Positions 52,179 through 62,661 of a stretch of 64,000 nt of DNA are shown here, one piece after another. The notes beneath the pieces were generated by a model. That model was not told the origin of the DNA, did not search any database, and worked only from the letters and a program-made list of their open reading frames with translations. This DNA comes from Bulleidia extructa W1219 (GTDB lineage Bacteria > Bacillota_I > Bacilli_A > Erysipelotrichales > Erysipelotrichaceae): assembly GCF_000177375.1 (NCBI RefSeq), contig NZ_ADFR01000016.1, positions 62,001 through 126,000 of the forward strand. Direction: 5' to 3'. A program made the position numbers and the translations under genes. The number at the start of each line of letters is the position of its first letter. The first letter of the stretch is position 1.

Positions 52179-52223
52179 TAAAAAAATGAACCTACTGAGT
52201 TGTTGTCCAACTTTTCAGGTTCA
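52179..52223 (-). terminator. Terminator of rpsO
   Basis: Minus strand TGAACCT (52217-52223) pairs with AGGTTCA (52187-52193), inner stem AGTTG/CAACT, followed by T7. Confidence 0.75.
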
Positions 52224-52246
52224 CTTCAAAATGACATTTTTTGAAA

Positions 52247-52513
52247 TTATTTTCTTAAGCCTAAAGCCTTCACTAAATCACGATAACGGTTTACATCGTT
52301 CTTCTTTAAGTATTCCAACATATTTTTACGACGACCAACCATCTTTAAAAGACCACGGTTAGAAGAATAATCCTTCTTGTTTACCTTCATATGTTCTGTC
52401 AAAGCATTAATTTGATTGGTTAATAAAGCGACTTGAACCTCTACAGAACCGGTGTCCCCTTCTTTACGTCCAAACTCTTTTGTGATTTCAGCAATCTTTT
52501 CTTTCGTTAACAT
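52247..52513 (-). CDS. rpsO: Ribosomal protein S15
   Basis: 88 aa, complete S15 ([40 protein letters not shown]). It binds the central domain of 16S rRNA. GAGGAG lies before ATG 52513. A 73-nt leader with a strong hairpin (52551-52583) is a candidate for S15 self-repression. Confidence 0.97.
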   Translation of the reverse strand: MLTKEKIAEITKEFGRKEGDTGSVEVQVALLTNQINALTEHMKVNKKDYSSNRGLLKMVGRRKNMLEYLKKNDVNRYRDLVKALGLRK

Positions 52514-52550
52514 GTATTCTCCTCTTTCTTTCTTATTCTTCTAAACCGAG

Positions 52551-52583
52551 TTTATCGTCGAGGATTCAGTAAACCCAGTCCAA
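52551..52583 (-). promoter_or_regulatory. Hairpin leader of rpsO, candidate S15 autoregulatory element
   Basis: Minus strand CTGGGTTTA pairs with TAAACTCGG in a 9-bp stem containing G-U pairs next to G-C pairs, the feature S15 recognises in rRNA. It lies between the promoter and the ribosome site. Confidence 0.45.
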
Positions 52584-52593
52584 AAGCCTATTC

Positions 52594-52622
52594 ATAATAT
52601 CCTAAAGATTAAAGAAAATCAA
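52594..52622 (-). promoter_or_regulatory. Promoter of rpsO, inside the end of hemW
   Basis: Minus strand -35 TTGATT (52617-52622), 17-nt spacer, -10 TATTAT (52594-52599); the -35 lies in the last hemW codons. Confidence 0.6.
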
Positions 52623-53700
52623 CTAATATTGATTGCAAAATTGGAAATCCTTTCTTTGTACATCGAACATACGTTCCTTCTAAAACCAAATTACCGTTTG
52701 ATAGATGCTTCTGAAATGCCTTATCATAATATTCCACCATATTTTCCTGGTATTTCTCTTTCCAATCTAAAAGATCAATTCCTTCTTTTAGACGCAAGCC
52801 CATCATAATAGATTCAAATTGTTCATCTTCTTTACCTAAAGGGATTTTTTTATATTCTAAAGGGTTCTTTAAATATTCTCTCAAGTTTTTTGATTTATCA
52901 TAGCGTTCATGATTTTCTTTCCCACTGGCTCCACAAGATAAACCAATAAAATCCTCATAATGCCAATACATCTGGTTATGTCTTGATTCAAACCCCTTTT
53001 TAGCAAAATTGGAGATTTCATAATGGTCATATCCTTGACTTGGTAAATAAGCACAAATCCATTCATACATATCCGCTTCCAGATCAGCTTCTAAAGGTTT
53101 CAATCCCTTTCGGGCAAACAAAGTATTTGGTTCAATCGTTAGTGAATACAACGAAAGATGTTTCGGTTCTAAAGCAAGGGCATCATTGACCGATTGTTGA
53201 AACAGTTCCATCGTTTGTCCTGGCAAAGAGTATAGTAGATCCAAAGAATAGTTGGTTATACCGACTTTTTTTAAAAACTCAATCATTTCTTGCACTTCTG
53301 TATAATCATGTTGGCGATCCATGAGTTTTAATAAGCGTTTATCAGAACTCTGAAAACCGATAGAAGCCCGATTGATCCCATGTCTATGACAGATTTTTGC
53401 TTTCTCTAATGTCATTACTTCAGGATTGATTTCAATCGTATATTCCTTAATCTTTTGACAATAAGGATCTAATAAAATCAATAATTTTTCTAATTCATCT
53501 TCCTGAAGACTAACTGGCGTCCCTCCTCCTAAATAAATGGTTTCCAGATTTTCAGGCACTTTTTTATCTTCTATTTCTATTTTTAAAGCCTCTAACCATT
53601 GATTCACCAAAGAAGAACAATACCCCACATGTGCAAAATCACAATAGGCACAAATATGAGCACAAAAAGGCACGTGGAGATATAAAGCTTTACTTGTCAT
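52609..53700 (-). CDS. hemW: Heme chaperone HemW (radical SAM)
   Basis: 363 aa. The radical SAM cluster motif is [10 protein letters not shown], with GGGTP and the HemW C-terminal domain following; it lacks the extra Cys of HemN. HemW binds haem and hands it to membrane haem proteins. The start is ATG 53700, overlapping the lepA end; a weak GGAT ribosome site suggests coupling. Confidence 0.9.
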   Translation of the reverse strand: MTSKALYLHVPFCAHICAYCDFAHVGYCSSLVNQWLEALKIEIEDKKVPENLETIYLGGGTPVSLQEDELEKLLILLDPYCQKIKEYTIEINPEVMTLEKAKICHRHGINRASIGFQSSDKRLLKLMDRQHDYTEVQEMIEFLKKVGITNYSLDLLYSLPGQTMELFQQSVNDALALEPKHLSLYSLTIEPNTLFARKGLKPLEADLEADMYEWICAYLPSQGYDHYEISNFAKKGFESRHNQMYWHYEDFIGLSCGASGKENHERYDKSKNLREYLKNPLEYKKIPLGKEDEQFESIMMGLRLKEGIDLLDWKEKYQENMVEYYDKAFQKHLSNGNLVLEGTYVRCTKKGFPILQSILVDFL

Positions 53701-55495
53701 GATCCATGGATAGAACAGCCATGAAAGCTTCTTGTGGAATTTCAACCGATCCCACCGCCTTCATTCTCTTCTTCCCTTCTTTTTGTTTTTCGAGAAGTTT
53801 CTTTTTACGAGAAATATCTCCCCCATAACACTTAGCTAAAACATTCTTACGCAAAGCTTTAATATTCGTTCGTGCAATAACTTTACCACCAATGGCAGCT
53901 TGAATTGGAATTTCAAATTGTTGTTGAGGAAGTAGCGTTTTTAATTTAATGGCAATGGCATTGCCTCGTTTAAAGGCAGAACCACGGTGCACAATGATAG
54001 ATAAGGCATCCACTGCTTCATGATTTAACAAAATATCCATCTTAACTAATTCTTCTGCTCGATAGCCTATCATTTCATAATCTAAAGACGCATATCCTTT
54101 TGAACATGATTTTAAACGATCAAAGAAATCAAAAATAATTTCCGATAGAGGTAATTCATAGTGAATTTCATTTCTACCCACATCAATTATTTCCATATTT
54201 TTATAAATACCGCGTTTGTTTTGACAAAGCTCCATTACCGATCCGATATAAACATCCGGTACCATGATTTTAGCTAAGACATACGGTTCTTCAATGCGAT
54301 TGATCTTAGAAGGTTCGGGCATATGAGCCGGATTATCCACCGCTAACATAGTGCCATCCGTCTGATACACATGGTAAATAACTGAAGGAGCTGTCACAAT
54401 CAAATCTAAGTTATATTCTCTTTCCAAGCGTTCTTGAATGACATCCATATGCAATAAACCCAAGAAGCCACAACGAAAACCAAACCCTAAGGCTTGTGAA
54501 GTTTCCGGTTCATAACGAAGTGAAGCATCATTGAGTTGTAATTTATCTAACGCCTCCTGTAAATCCGTATAACAATCCGCATCCGTTGGATAAAGACCAC
54601 AATACACCATTGGATTCATCACGCGATAACCACTTAAAGCCTCTTTGGCTGGTTGATGAACATGTGTCATTGTATCTCCCACACGCACATCTTGAATGGA
54701 TTTAATAGAAGCCGCAATCCAACCGACATCTCCACATTCTAATTTACTAACTTTTACTTCTCTTGGTGTTCGAATTCCACACTCCAAAACTTCATATTCC
54801 GCCTCGGTTGCCATAAATCGAATTTTATCTCCCACTTTAATAGAACCTTCCCAAACACGAATCAAAGGAATCACGCCCCGATAAGCATCATAGAAAGAAT
54901 CAAACACCAACGCTTGTAGTGGCTTTTTCTCATCCCCTTGAGGACTTGGAATCAAGGCAACAATTTGTTCTAAAACTTGATCCACATGAAAACCGGAACG
55001 AGCTGAAATCAAAGGCGCATTTGAACAATCCAAACCAATGATTTCTTCAATTTCTTTCTTTGTTTTTTCAGGGTCGGCATTGTTCATATCAACTTTATTA
55101 ATGACCGGTAGAATTTCCAAATCATTATCTAAAGCCAGATAAGTATTGGCCAAGGTTTGCGCTTGCACACCTTGTGTACTATCCACCACCAAAACAGCCC
55201 CTTCACAAGCCGCTAAAGAACGGGATACTTCATAACTGAAATCAACATGACCCGGAGTATCAATTAAGTTAAAGATATACTCCTGTCCATCTTTTGCTCT
55301 ATATTTCAATTGAACAGCATTGAGTTTGATGGTGATGCCTCTTTCTCTTTCCAGATCCATATCATCCAATAGTTGCGATTTCATTTCCCGTTGTGAAACC
55401 GTATCCGTCATTTCTAAAATACGATCCGCTAATGTGCTTTTTCCATGATCAATATGAGCAATAATGCAAAAATTTCGAATTTTTCTTTGATCCAT
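53690..55495 (-). CDS. lepA: Elongation factor 4 (back-translocase)
   Basis: 601 aa GTPase. G1 AHIDHGKST, the switch [21 protein letters not shown] and NKVD are all intact, followed by EF-G-like domains II, III, V and the LepA C-terminal domain. The start is ATG 55495 with AGGAG upstream. The lepA-hemW pair, overlapping here by 11 nt, is typical of Firmicutes. Confidence 0.96.
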   Translation of the reverse strand: MDQRKIRNFCIIAHIDHGKSTLADRILEMTDTVSQREMKSQLLDDMDLERERGITIKLNAVQLKYRAKDGQEYIFNLIDTPGHVDFSYEVSRSLAACEGAVLVVDSTQGVQAQTLANTYLALDNDLEILPVINKVDMNNADPEKTKKEIEEIIGLDCSNAPLISARSGFHVDQVLEQIVALIPSPQGDEKKPLQALVFDSFYDAYRGVIPLIRVWEGSIKVGDKIRFMATEAEYEVLECGIRTPREVKVSKLECGDVGWIAASIKSIQDVRVGDTMTHVHQPAKEALSGYRVMNPMVYCGLYPTDADCYTDLQEALDKLQLNDASLRYEPETSQALGFGFRCGFLGLLHMDVIQERLEREYNLDLIVTAPSVIYHVYQTDGTMLAVDNPAHMPEPSKINRIEEPYVLAKIMVPDVYIGSVMELCQNKRGIYKNMEIIDVGRNEIHYELPLSEIIFDFFDRLKSCSKGYASLDYEMIGYRAEELVKMDILLNHEAVDALSIIVHRGSAFKRGNAIAIKLKTLLPQQQFEIPIQAAIGGKVIARTNIKALRKNVLAKCYGGDISRKKKLLEKQKEGKKRMKAVGSVEIPQEAFMAVLSMDHDK

Positions 55496-55502
55496 ATAAC
55501 TC

Positions 55503-56432
55503 CTATTCAAAACAATGACCAACCCAAGAACGACCAAGGCCATTCATGACGGATTTGGCATCCATTGCTTTCTTCCCTTCCGGTTGTAATTCGTTGACGA
55601 TCAGATAGCCTCCTTGACAAGCGATCTTCAATCCTTTTCCCTCTAAACCAATCACTTCGCCAACCGCTTTTGAATGATGAACTATTTCTTTCCGACAAGA
55701 AATGAATTTCACTCGTTTTCCTTGAATGACACCATAAGCCATTGGCCAATCATATAAAGCTCGTATATGGTTGTACAACTGTACGATATCTTCTCTTTGA
55801 AAATGAACCATTTCCTCTTCTTTCGTCACATTTAAGCCTAAAATAACTTGCGATTCATCCTGAACAATAGCCTCTAATTTCCCTTCAAAATACAACGGTA
55901 AATCCTCACGAATGATTTTTTTAGCCACCTCTATCAGACGACGATTCAATTCGTAAAAACGCTCATCTTCACCAATCTCAATCACTCGCTGAGCATAGAT
56001 ATCACCAGCATCCATTTTTTTAACCATTTTCATCAAAGAAACCGCTGTTTCTTTTTCACCATTCATGATGGCATGATGAATGGGAGCTCCCCCTCGATAC
56101 TTAGGTAATAAGGATGGATGAATATTCAAACATCCATATTTAGGATATTCTAAAATGGTTTGTGGAATAAATTGTCCATAAGCACAAGACAAAATAAAGT
56201 CCGGTTGATAAGATAATACCTCCTCAACAGCCTCTTTTAACTTTTCTGGTTGAAGGCAAGGAATATGATGATCCTTTGCAAATTCATGAGTCGGTGTTAA
56301 AGTGAATATTTTTTTACGACCAACAAAATTGTCAGGTTGAGAGACGACCGCTACAATATTGTACTCTTCTTGATAAAGTGTTTCTAACATTTCTCTTGCA
56401 AATTCAGGTGTGCCAAAAAATAGGATATTCAT
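55503..56432 (-). CDS. fmt: Methionyl-tRNA formyltransferase
   Basis: 309 aa. It formylates initiator Met-t[11 protein letters not shown] at the start, the folate/active-site [20 protein letters not shown] and a C-terminal OB-like domain (VKFISCRKE to LQPEGKKAM) identify it. AAAGGAG lies 8 nt before ATG 56432. It is 7 nt upstream of lepA in the same operon. Leaderless mRNAs in this genome would depend on formyl-Met initiation. Confidence 0.95.
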   Translation of the reverse strand: MNILFFGTPEFAREMLETLYQEEYNIVAVVSQPDNFVGRKKIFTLTPTHEFAKDHHIPCLQPEKLKEAVEEVLSYQPDFILSCAYGQFIPQTILEYPKYGCLNIHPSLLPKYRGGAPIHHAIMNGEKETAVSLMKMVKKMDAGDIYAQRVIEIGEDERFYELNRRLIEVAKKIIREDLPLYFEGKLEAIVQDESQVILGLNVTKEEEMVHFQREDIVQLYNHIRALYDWPMAYGVIQGKRVKFISCRKEIVHHSKAVGEVIGLEGKGLKIACQGGYLIVNELQPEGKKAMDAKSVMNGLGRSWVGHCFE

Positions 56433-56547
56433 TCAAAATCTCCTTTCTCAATGGCTTTATTCTATCATAGTTTTTTCAGATAAATATTTGCAATTTAGTT
56501 GTGCTTTTGATATTATAGAACAGCTTATAAAGACAGGAGGTGTCACC

Positions 56548-56808
56548 ATGGCGAATATCAAATCACAAAAGAAACGTGCTTTAACGAACCTTAAAAAACA
56601 AAACGCATTAGCTGGTCAAAAAACCGAATTGAAAACAGCTATTAAGAAAGTTTTAATGGCGGTTGAAGCTAAGGATAAAGCGGCTGCTACTGAAGCTTAT
56701 AACCTAGCAAATAAGTCTTTAGACGAAGCTCTTGTTTCTCATATTAAGAAAAAGAACTATGTAGCCCGTCAAAAGTCTCGTTTGTCTAAATTAGTTAACG
56801 GTCTTTAA
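56548..56808 (+). CDS. rpsT: Ribosomal protein S20
   Basis: 86 aa basic helical S20 (MANIKSQKKRALTNLKK, with the C-terminal VARQKSRLSKLVNGL). The start is ATG 56548 with AGGAGG (56535-56540) upstream. It is divergent from fmt and has its own terminator. Confidence 0.96.
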   Translation: MANIKSQKKRALTNLKKQNALAGQKTELKTAIKKVLMAVEAKDKAAATEAYNLANKSLDEALVSHIKKKNYVARQKSRLSKLVNGL

Positions 56809-56810
56809 TC

Positions 56811-56836
56811 AAAAAAGCGATCAATCGCTTTTTTAT
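56811..56836 (+). terminator. Terminator of rpsT
   Basis: AAAAAAGCGAT (56811-56821) pairs with ATCGCTTTTTT (56824-56834) in an 11-bp stem with a two-base spacer. Confidence 0.8.
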
Positions 56837-56965
56837 TTTATTAAAAAGAAAACTTTAAAACTTATTTCAATTTGTAAGCACACTTAAAACAAGTCCGATA
56901 GTTATCATATTATCTCTAAAATTTTATTTTTACATTCTTTAATAACCTTTTTATTTTCTTTTAAC

Positions 56966-56993
56966 ATTAAAAAAGCGGTATATCTACCGCTTT
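56966..56993 (-). terminator. Terminator of the frameshifted 57046-57272 gene
   Basis: Minus strand AAAGCGGTA (56985-56993) pairs with TACCGCTTT (56972-56980), loop of 4, followed by T-tract. The 56837-56965 stretch holds only AT-rich sequence. Confidence 0.7.
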
Positions 56994-57045
56994 AATAACT
57001 TTAAAATTCACTTTGTCTTACTATCTGATTTTTAACTTTTCTATT

Positions 57046-57272
57046 TTAAATTGATTTTTTCTCTTCTTTTTTTGATTTATCTTTAGACTTTTGTTCACTT
57101 GCCGTTTGCTGTGAATCATTTGATTTTTTATCATCCGATTTCGATTCGCCCGATAAGCTACTTATAATAGCAATAACTAAAACCACCATGAGAACAACAA
57201 ACCACGGTCTTTTATAGACCGGTTTTTTTCGACAAAAACTCTTCCATTTTCATCTACTACTTTTTTAGACAT
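57046..57272 (-). pseudogene. Small membrane protein gene broken by a one-base poly-A deletion
   Basis: With one more A in the 7-A tract at 57213-57219, it would read 75 aa: MSKKVVDENGRVFVEKK, then PVYKRPWFVVLMVVLVIAII, one membrane helix, and a Ser/Lys/Glu tail. As given, the frame stops after 31 aa at 57177-57179. GGGAG lies 9 nt before ATG 57272, and a TATAAT is upstream. The intact form resembles small single-span proteins common in Firmicutes with a Lys-rich, disordered C-terminus. Sequencing error, phase-variable tract or true decay cannot be told apart here. Confidence 0.6.
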
Positions 57273-57426
57273 CAATTTTCTCCCTCAACATTCTTTAATT
57301 GGATTATATATATTGTCAATCTTAAAAATGTGCTTTCCATTTTTAAGTTTCTACTCATTGATTTTTGTACAGATAATATATTTCTCAAAATCGTTATGAT
57401 TGACATATTTTATTTTTTCTATCACA

Positions 57427-57456
57427 TAAAAAACATACACTAAAATAGTGTATGTT
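57427..57456 (-). terminator. Terminator of trmK
   Basis: Minus strand AACATACACT (57447-57456) pairs with AGTGTATGTT (57432-57441) in a perfect 10-bp stem, followed by T6. Confidence 0.85.
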
Positions 57457-57464
57457 CATTAAAA

Positions 57465-58112
57465 TCATCTGATATATTCTTTATAGTAATCAATACGTTT
57501 CTTAAATTTTTCGTCCTGAGTCAAAGGCAAAATCTTTTCAGCTTTCTTAATTTCTCTACAAAACCATTTTATCGCTATCGGATCTTTTTTCATTTTTAAA
57601 TAAGGTCCAATAAAAATATCTTCTTCTTGATATTCTGTCTTTCCTGTATAGAAAGCAGAAATTGAAAGATAATAAAACTTTCGTTCTTGAACAACCCACT
57701 CTTCTTGAATCAAAAATCCATGTTCAAACAACCATTTTCGCAACTCCTCATACCCACGATTGACCTGTAAAATAATTTGCTGATAAGATTTCGCTTTTTC
57801 TAATTCACTTTCGAGAATATGAATAGCTGTCTTCCCACCCATACCGGCAATAATAATTCCTTGAGTGTCATTTGGTACTTTTTCGATTCCATCACTTAAA
57901 ATTGTTTGAATTTCATGTTCATAACCGAAACACCTAATATGATCTTTCGCAATAGATAAAGGACCCTTTGCAATATCACAAGCATATACTTTTTTAGCGA
58001 TACCTTCTTTCATTAAATCAATGGATAAAAAAGCATGATCACAACCAATATCAGCTATGACCAAGCCCTTTTGTACATGACGTTTTATCGCTTCTAAACG
58101 CGCTGAAATCAT
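57465..58112 (-). CDS. trmK: tRNA (adenine(22)-N1)-methyltransferase
   Basis: 215 aa SAM methyltransferase (YqfN type). [15 protein letters not shown] and [14 protein letters not shown] are the family signatures, and Q-rich [12 protein letters not shown] follows. It methylates A22 of tRNA in Gram-positives. ATG 58112 overlaps the rpoD stop by 4 nt (ATGA). The rpoD-trmK order is conserved in Firmicutes. Confidence 0.92.
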   Translation of the reverse strand: MISARLEAIKRHVQKGLVIADIGCDHAFLSIDLMKEGIAKKVYACDIAKGPLSIAKDHIRCFGYEHEIQTILSDGIEKVPNDTQGIIIAGMGGKTAIHILESELEKAKSYQQIILQVNRGYEELRKWLFEHGFLIQEEWVVQERKFYYLSISAFYTGKTEYQEEDIFIGPYLKMKKDPIAIKWFCREIKKAEKILPLTQDEKFKKRIDYYKEYIR

Positions 58113-59350
58113 TTGTCAAAAAAATCCTTCAAACGTTTTGAGCGATTTGGATGCTTCAACTTACGAAGAGCCTTAGCTTCGATTTGACGAATACGTTCAC
58201 GTGTCACATTAAATTCACGGCCAACTTCTTCCAACGTTCTCGTACGACCATCATATAAGCCAAAGCGTAAACGAAGAACCTTCTCTTCTCTTTCCGTCAA
58301 ACCGGAAAGGACATCATTAATCTCATCCTTCAATAATTGATTCGAAGCATATTGATCAGGACTTAAAGCATCCTTATCTTCAATAAAATCTCCTAAGTGA
58401 GAATCGTCTTCTTCTCCAATTGGTGTTTCTAAAGAAACAGGATCTAAGGCAATCTTTTTGATTTCACGTACTTTGTCAGCTGAAATCCCCTCTAAACAAG
58501 CCGAAATTTCTTCCGGAGTAGGTTCCCGACTCAACTCTTGAACCAAACTTCTTTCCACACGAGTCAACTTGTTGATCGTCTCTACCATATGAACAGGAAT
58601 ACGAATAGTTCTAGCTTGATCCGCAATAGCTCGTGTAATCGCTTGACGAATCCACCAAGTAGCATAAGTCGAAAACTTAAAGCCCTTTGTATAGTCAAAC
58701 TTTTCAACAGCCTTAACAAGACCCATATTACCCTCTTGAATCAAATCCAAAAACTGCATACCTCGACCCACATACTTCTTAGCAATGGATACCACCAAGC
58801 GTAAATTGGAAGAGATTAGAACATTACGGGCTTCTTCATCCCCTTGTTCAATTTTTTTGGCAATTTCAATCTCTTCACTTGCTTTCAATAAAGGAACACG
58901 ACCAATTTCTTTTAAATACATCTTGACTGAATCACCAGAGGTGGCCGAAATATCCCCATGTATCGCATTCACATGGTCAAAATAATGATCTTTATCTTCC
59001 TTTTCATCATCCGATTTATCTAAATCGTCCAAATCCTCATCAGAATCTTCATCACGATCAACTACGAGATCCTGATCCTCTTCTTCCTCAAAAGTTTCCA
59101 ACTCCTCTTCGGAAGTGACTTCCATCTTCTGTTCATTAAACCAGTCCCATAATTCATCCATTTCATCATCACTCAGATCCAAATGTTCCAAAGAAGCCAT
59201 AACATCCTTTTGGAGTAAGCCACCATCCTTTTGGTAAGCAACTTTATATTCCTCTTTTAAATCATCCAGTGTTTTTAAAGTGACATTTTTTCCAATTCCT
59301 TTAACAGAATTAATCTTCTCTTTAGTTTCAGCTTTCTTTTTTGTTGGCAT
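58109..59350 (-). CDS. rpoD: Primary sigma factor RpoD (SigA)
   Basis: 413 aa. After a basic then acidic N-terminal part (about 80-125 very Asp/Glu-rich), region 1.2 begins near [16 protein letters not shown]. Region 2 ([29 protein letters not shown]), region 3 and region 4 with the [22 protein letters not shown] follow. It recognises the TTGACA/TATAAT-type promoters seen across this window. GGGAG precedes ATG 59350. It lies after dnaG in the dnaG-rpoD macromolecular synthesis operon. Confidence 0.96.
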   Translation of the reverse strand: MPTKKKAETKEKINSVKGIGKNVTLKTLDDLKEEYKVAYQKDGGLLQKDVMASLEHLDLSDDEMDELWDWFNEQKMEVTSEEELETFEEEEDQDLVVDRDEDSDEDLDDLDKSDDEKEDKDHYFDHVNAIHGDISATSGDSVKMYLKEIGRVPLLKASEEIEIAKKIEQGDEEARNVLISSNLRLVVSIAKKYVGRGMQFLDLIQEGNMGLVKAVEKFDYTKGFKFSTYATWWIRQAITRAIADQARTIRIPVHMVETINKLTRVERSLVQELSREPTPEEISACLEGISADKVREIKKIALDPVSLETPIGEEDDSHLGDFIEDKDALSPDQYASNQLLKDEINDVLSGLTEREEKVLRLRFGLYDGRTRTLEEVGREFNVTRERIRQIEAKALRKLKHPNRSKRLKDFFDK

Positions 59351-59486
59351 TGTTATCTCCCATCTAAATCCATCAGTACTCTGTGGGCTACTATCTTTCC
59401 ATACAGGTTTTCATTGAAAACACTATCTATTTTTCATTCCACTTTCGCCTATTTTACCACAATCTATTCTAATACGGTAAATAGCT

Positions 59487-61223
59487 TTAGAATTTCTTTT
59501 GTTCGGAAGACTTCAAACGACCTAATTCTCGTTTCACTTCACTATATTTTTGTAACAAAAGCTTTCTGGTCGCCTCATCTAAACTAGGATTGGAAAGACT
59601 ATCATATAGTTGTTTCACTTGATCATCCAATTGTTTCATTTTAATTCGATCAAATAAAGCTCTCAACTCTTCTTCTTGATAGTCTTTCACATTCATCTCA
59701 ATCAATCTCGTCCAACAAGTTCTTTCTTCATCACTTTGGGCAGATTCCAACAATTCAATTGGTTGAATTTCTTGCCTTCGATGCAAGCGATTCACTAAAG
59801 TTAAAGCCACATTATTTCTCGTAGCATCTGTCAAAAAACCCAATTCTTCATCAAAGATCTGAATGGCTTTGGGATATTGAATCATGATAGCTAAAATCTC
59901 GTATTCCGCCACTTCTACCCCATCTACCTTTGTTTTGATAGAAGTTGATTTCGTTCTGGTTTTATTAACAGATACCTTAAAATTCAAGCCTAGTTTTTCT
60001 TCTAAAAGATGCTGAAAGTAACGTCGATCCACTTCATCCTTTAAGTTTTGAATTTCAAAGGCTATTTCTTGTCCAACTTTTTTTCGTTCGGAATAATTAG
60101 ATAAATTAGCACTCTTTAATTGATAATCCATGAAAAATTCCATAAAACTTTCTTCCTGTTTTAAAAACTTTTCAAGTGCTTCCTGACCTTTTTGACGATA
60201 AATCTCATCCGGGTCAAGATGATCTATATTCTTAACAATTCGACATTCTAAGCCGATTGATTGTGCCAATTTAGCCACTTTATACGAAGCATTCTGTCCA
60301 GCATGATCACCATCATAAGCAATCACTAACACCGGTGCCATTGTAGCTAACAATCGTATTTGATCATCCGTACAAGCTGTCCCTAATGTACAGACTACAT
60401 TTTCAATTCCGGCTTGTGTTAAGGCGATCACATCCATGACCCCTTCACATAAATACACTTTCCCCGCTCTTCTAGCGGGCGTTTTAGCTCGATGGTAATT
60501 GTAAATCACATTTCCTTTATGAAAGACTAAAGTATTATCGGTATTGATATACTTAGATTCCGATTTCGGATCCATACTTCTAGCTGTATAGCCAATACTT
60601 TGTCCTTGTCGATCATGGATAGCAAACGTAATACGATTTTGAAACACATCTTCAAAATGCCCATGATAATAACGAATCAAATTAGCTTGACTCATTTCTT
60701 CTTCTTGATATCCTTTTGCTTTCAAATAAGGATATAACTTTTGATAAGGATTATAACCAACACCAAATTTCAAAGCAGTTTCTTCATCAATTCCTCTAGA
60801 GTCTAAATATTCCTTGGCTTTAGCGCCATCCGTCGTCTTTAAAATATAAGAAAAATAACTTGTGGCATCGCTGAGCACTTCTTTTATCCTTTTTACCTGC
60901 GGATCCTCCACCACTTCTTTTTTAGGAACACTTTGGACATGAACTCCAACTAATTCTCCGACCTTTTCAACAGCTTCCGGAAAAGAGACTTTCTCAAAGT
61001 CTTGCACAAATTGAAAAACAGATCCGCCTGCTTGACAAACAAAACAATGATAAATTTGTTTATCTGGTGCAATTTTTAAAGAAGGATCATGATCATTATG
61101 AAAAGGGCAAACAGCCACATAGCCATTTCCCTTCTCACTTACGGGTATATAATGTCGAATCACATCTACAATATTCGCTTTCGTTCGAATATCATTGATG
61201 ATATTTTTGGGAATATTCGCCAT
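59487..61223 (-). CDS. dnaG: DNA primase
   Basis: 578 aa. A CHC2 zinc finger (VCPFHNDHDPSL then HCFVCQAGG), the TOPRIM domain with EGVMDV and AYDGDHAG, and a C-terminal helicase-binding domain are seen. It makes RNA primers for replication. AAGGAG lies 5 nt before ATG 61223. It is followed by rpoD and preceded, 8 nt away, by glyQS. Confidence 0.96.
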   Translation of the reverse strand: MANIPKNIINDIRTKANIVDVIRHYIPVSEKGNGYVAVCPFHNDHDPSLKIAPDKQIYHCFVCQAGGSVFQFVQDFEKVSFPEAVEKVGELVGVHVQSVPKKEVVEDPQVKRIKEVLSDATSYFSYILKTTDGAKAKEYLDSRGIDEETALKFGVGYNPYQKLYPYLKAKGYQEEEMSQANLIRYYHGHFEDVFQNRITFAIHDRQGQSIGYTARSMDPKSESKYINTDNTLVFHKGNVIYNYHRAKTPARRAGKVYLCEGVMDVIALTQAGIENVVCTLGTACTDDQIRLLATMAPVLVIAYDGDHAGQNASYKVAKLAQSIGLECRIVKNIDHLDPDEIYRQKGQEALEKFLKQEESFMEFFMDYQLKSANLSNYSERKKVGQEIAFEIQNLKDEVDRRYFQHLLEEKLGLNFKVSVNKTRTKSTSIKTKVDGVEVAEYEILAIMIQYPKAIQIFDEELGFLTDATRNNVALTLVNRLHRRQEIQPIELLESAQSDEERTCWTRLIEMNVKDYQEEELRALFDRIKMKQLDDQVKQLYDSLSNPSLDEATRKLLLQKYSEVKRELGRLKSSEQKKF

Positions 61224-61231
61224 AGAACTCC

Positions 61232-62614
61232 TTAAAATTCAATTTCTTTTTGAACCTTTTGTAAAGCTTCCTCAACGCTCATTCTTTCCTGAGCCATAGA
61301 ATCACGATAACGAAGTGTCACCATATTATTTTCTAAACTTTCATCATCAATAGTAATGCAGAATGGAGTCCCAATTTCATCTTGGCGACGATAACGTTTA
61401 CCAATTGAGCCTGATCCATCACTTTGAACCGCAAAATGTTTTGCGAACAAGTGACGAACTTCTTCTGCCTTTTCACCATGAAGCTTAGCTCGTAATGGTA
61501 AGACAGCCACTTTAACAGGAGCCAACACCGGAGAAAAACGCATGACCACACGTGTATCACCATTTTCCAATTCTTCTTCATCGTAAGCATCAGTAAAGAA
61601 CATGAAAAACAAACGTTCCACTCCAACAGCCGGTTCAATCACGTATGGCAAATATTTTTCATTAGTGATTGGATCTAAGTAAGTCAAATCCTTACCAGAG
61701 GCCTTTTCATGTTGACCTAAATCATAATTGGTCCGATTGGCAATACCCCAAAGTTCACCCCACCCCCAAGGAAATTGATACTCAATATCAGTGGTCGCTT
61801 TGGAATAGAAAGACAACTCTTCTTTAGCATGATCACGGAACCGTAAATTTTCAGCATGACCCCCTAAAGAAAGAATCCAATCCATACAAAAATGACGCCA
61901 ATAAGAAAACCATTGATCATCCTCACCAGGCTTCACAAAATATTCCATTTCCATCTGCTCAAACTCACGAGTACGGAAAATAAAGTTACCCGGTGTGATT
62001 TCATTACGGAAAGATTTACCGATTTGTCCAATCCCAAAAGGAAGTTTTTTACGATATGCTCTTTGAATGTTCTTAAATTGCACAAACATTCCTTGCGCTG
62101 TTTCCGGTCGCAAATAAATGGTATTCTTAGAATCTTCTAAGATCCCTTGGAAAGTTTTAAACATCAAATTAAATTGACGAATAGGAGTAAAGTCATGGCT
62201 ACCACATTCAGGGCAGGCCATCTGATGTTCTCTAATGTAGTTTTCCATCTCTTCATTCGACCAACCCTCCGGACTCACTTCTCCATTTGTGGCTTCTTCA
62301 ATCAAATGATCCGCTCTATGCCTTGTCTTACAGTTTTTGCAATCCATTAAAGGATCGGAAAATCCGCTTAAATGTCCAGAAGCTTGCCACACCTTTGGAT
62401 TCATCAGAATAGCAGCTTGCAATTCTACATTATTCGCATCTTCTTGAATGAATTTCTTTTGCCAAGCTCGTTTAATAGCATCTTTTAATAGCACTCCATT
62501 CGGCCCGAAATCCCAAGTATTGCTTAATCCACCATAAATTTCCGAACCTTGGAAAACAAAACCGGTTTCTTTGGCATGAGCCACAATCAAATCAAAACTT
62601 TTTTCTCTTTTCAT
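61232..62614 (-). CDS. glyQS: Glycyl-tRNA synthetase, single-chain type
   Basis: 460 aa class II synthetase. Motif 1 to 3 regions FGIGQIGKSFRNEITPGNFIFR, TREFEQMEMEYF and GVERLFF are present, and a Zn-binding insert (CKNCKTRH, CPECG) is seen. This is the dimeric GlyRS of the archaeal/eukaryal/Gram-positive type, not the tetrameric bacterial type. GAAGG is close to ATG 62614, with GGAAAA further up. It follows recO by 47 nt. Confidence 0.95.
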   Translation of the reverse strand: MKREKSFDLIVAHAKETGFVFQGSEIYGGLSNTWDFGPNGVLLKDAIKRAWQKKFIQEDANNVELQAAILMNPKVWQASGHLSGFSDPLMDCKNCKTRHRADHLIEEATNGEVSPEGWSNEEMENYIREHQMACPECGSHDFTPIRQFNLMFKTFQGILEDSKNTIYLRPETAQGMFVQFKNIQRAYRKKLPFGIGQIGKSFRNEITPGNFIFRTREFEQMEMEYFVKPGEDDQWFSYWRHFCMDWILSLGGHAENLRFRDHAKEELSFYSKATTDIEYQFPWGWGELWGIANRTNYDLGQHEKASGKDLTYLDPITNEKYLPYVIEPAVGVERLFFMFFTDAYDEEELENGDTRVVMRFSPVLAPVKVAVLPLRAKLHGEKAEEVRHLFAKHFAVQSDGSGSIGKRYRRQDEIGTPFCITIDDESLENNMVTLRYRDSMAQERMSVEEALQKVQKEIEF

Positions 62615-62661
62615 CCTTCAATTTTCCTTCTAATATGCCTTTTGATTGTACCATATTCTAC

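Noticed and set aside
59416-59429. Second cre-like sequence TGAAAACACTATCT between dnaG and rpoD
   Set aside because: One mismatch only, but downstream of the likely -10 and before a housekeeping sigma gene; may be chance.
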